Source of the DNA: Aquicoccus sp. G2-2
Lineage (GTDB): Bacteria > Pseudomonadota > Alphaproteobacteria > Rhodobacterales > Rhodobacteraceae
Assembly (NCBI RefSeq): GCF_034555965.1
Contig: NZ_JAYDCK010000002.1
Coordinates: 1-64,000, forward strand
Length of the DNA stretch: 64,000 nt
Reading direction: 5' to 3'
Below are positions 63,827 through 64,000 of the stretch, in pieces (within the stretch, counting starts at the first letter, position 1; each line of letters starts with the position of its first letter). The notes beneath the pieces were generated by a model, which was given only the letters and a program-made list of their open reading frames with translations, searched no databases and was not told where the DNA came from. Made by a program: the position numbers and the translations under genes.

Positions 63827-64000
63827 TCGCGTTTCCGGCGGGCTTGAAGGTTTGGATTGCGGGCAGCACCACCGATATACGGCGGGGCATGAACACGCTG
63901 GCGCTGCAGGTGCAGGAGGGTCTCGGCCGCGATCCCCATGCCGGGGAGGTGTTTTGCTTCCGGGGCCGCAAGGGAGATCTGGTCAAGATCCTGTGGCATG
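63823..64000 (+). CDS. IS66 family TnpB (partial)
   Basis: The first 59 codons of TnpB (MIAFPAGLKVWIAGSTTDIR; DPHAGEVFCFRGRKGDLVKI), the IS66 accessory protein with the KxDxR-like start and FxxR segment. It continues past the window end. Confidence 0.9.
   Translation, partial: MIAFPAGLKVWIAGSTTDIRRGMNTLALQVQEGLGRDPHAGEVFCFRGRKGDLVKILWH

Larger units (their letters stand above)
63363..64000 (+). mobile_element. IS66 element 3 (partial, leaves the window)
   Basis: The terminus GTAAGCCTCCGGGGACGG starts at 63363, followed by tnpA and the first part of tnpB in the normal IS66 order. The element continues beyond the window. Its first 129 bases from 63371 recur in inverted orientation at 45256-45384. 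Confidence 0.9.

Overview
The window looks like an accessory island of a Roseobacter-type alphaproteobacterium (Rhodobacteraceae). This is inferred from the gene families present: a dnaE2 3' end, IalB and ChaN family exported proteins, IS66, IS110 and IS5/IS427 elements, and the general character of the proteins. It could be chromosomal or on a large plasmid. No rRNA, tRNA, CRISPR array or replication gene was seen.

Layout. 1-7.5 kb: the 3' end of the SOS polymerase dnaE2, a saccharopine-dehydrogenase-like/DUF4166 protein coupled to a DCC-family protein, a DUF6471 gene, a glycosyltransferase-sulfotransferase fusion, and a class A beta-lactamase. 7.7-17.3 kb: an insertion-sequence graveyard. 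An acetyltransferase gene cut by IS110, a secreted-protein gene cut by an IS5/IS427 element, a 45-residue gene stump ending at a second IS110, an IS3 element with a third IS110 nested in it, and a DUF4304 gene with an in-frame stop. 17.5-26.3 kb: a Sel1-repeat protein, a 2478-residue CdiA-like two-partner-secretion exoprotein with a C-terminal LHH (HNH/endonuclease VII) toxin, and a SUKH immunity gene. 27.4-28.6 kb: a Xre/ParS-RES toxin-antitoxin pair. 28.9-42.2 kb: a DNA phosphorothioation island with dndB-C-D-E-A, followed by six genes: a PLD-helicase, a 66-residue protein, a Rad50-like ATPase, a 166-residue protein, a DUF262/DUF1524-type protein and a DUF4007-like protein. These are not the classical DptFGH partners and are the best candidate for a poorly described phosphorothioate-dependent defence module. 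42.3-47.2 kb: two IS66 elements and an IS50-type IS4 element. 47.2-60.1 kb: a second two-partner secretion locus (TpsA-TpsB) with IalB, ChaN, a lipoprotein, a PaaK-like adenylating enzyme, a methyltransferase and a membrane-spermidine-synthase fusion. 60.2-64 kb: an IS110 split by an IS6 element and a truncated tyrosine recombinase, then the start of an IS66.

How the parts fit. The island combines inter-bacterial competition (CdiA-like toxin and immunity), defence (Dnd module, RES toxin-antitoxin), antibiotic resistance and surface secretion. The CdiA-like protein has no transporter next to it, so the only TpsB in view, about 21 kb away, may export both exoproteins. A perfect 129-bp inverted repeat of an IS66 end flanks the 18-kb TPS locus.

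A caution runs through the window. Several genes (dndA, the DUF262 gene, three IS110 transposases, the IS5 transposase) differ from an intact frame by one base, most often in a short homopolymer. Assembly error must be excluded before calling them pseudogenes.
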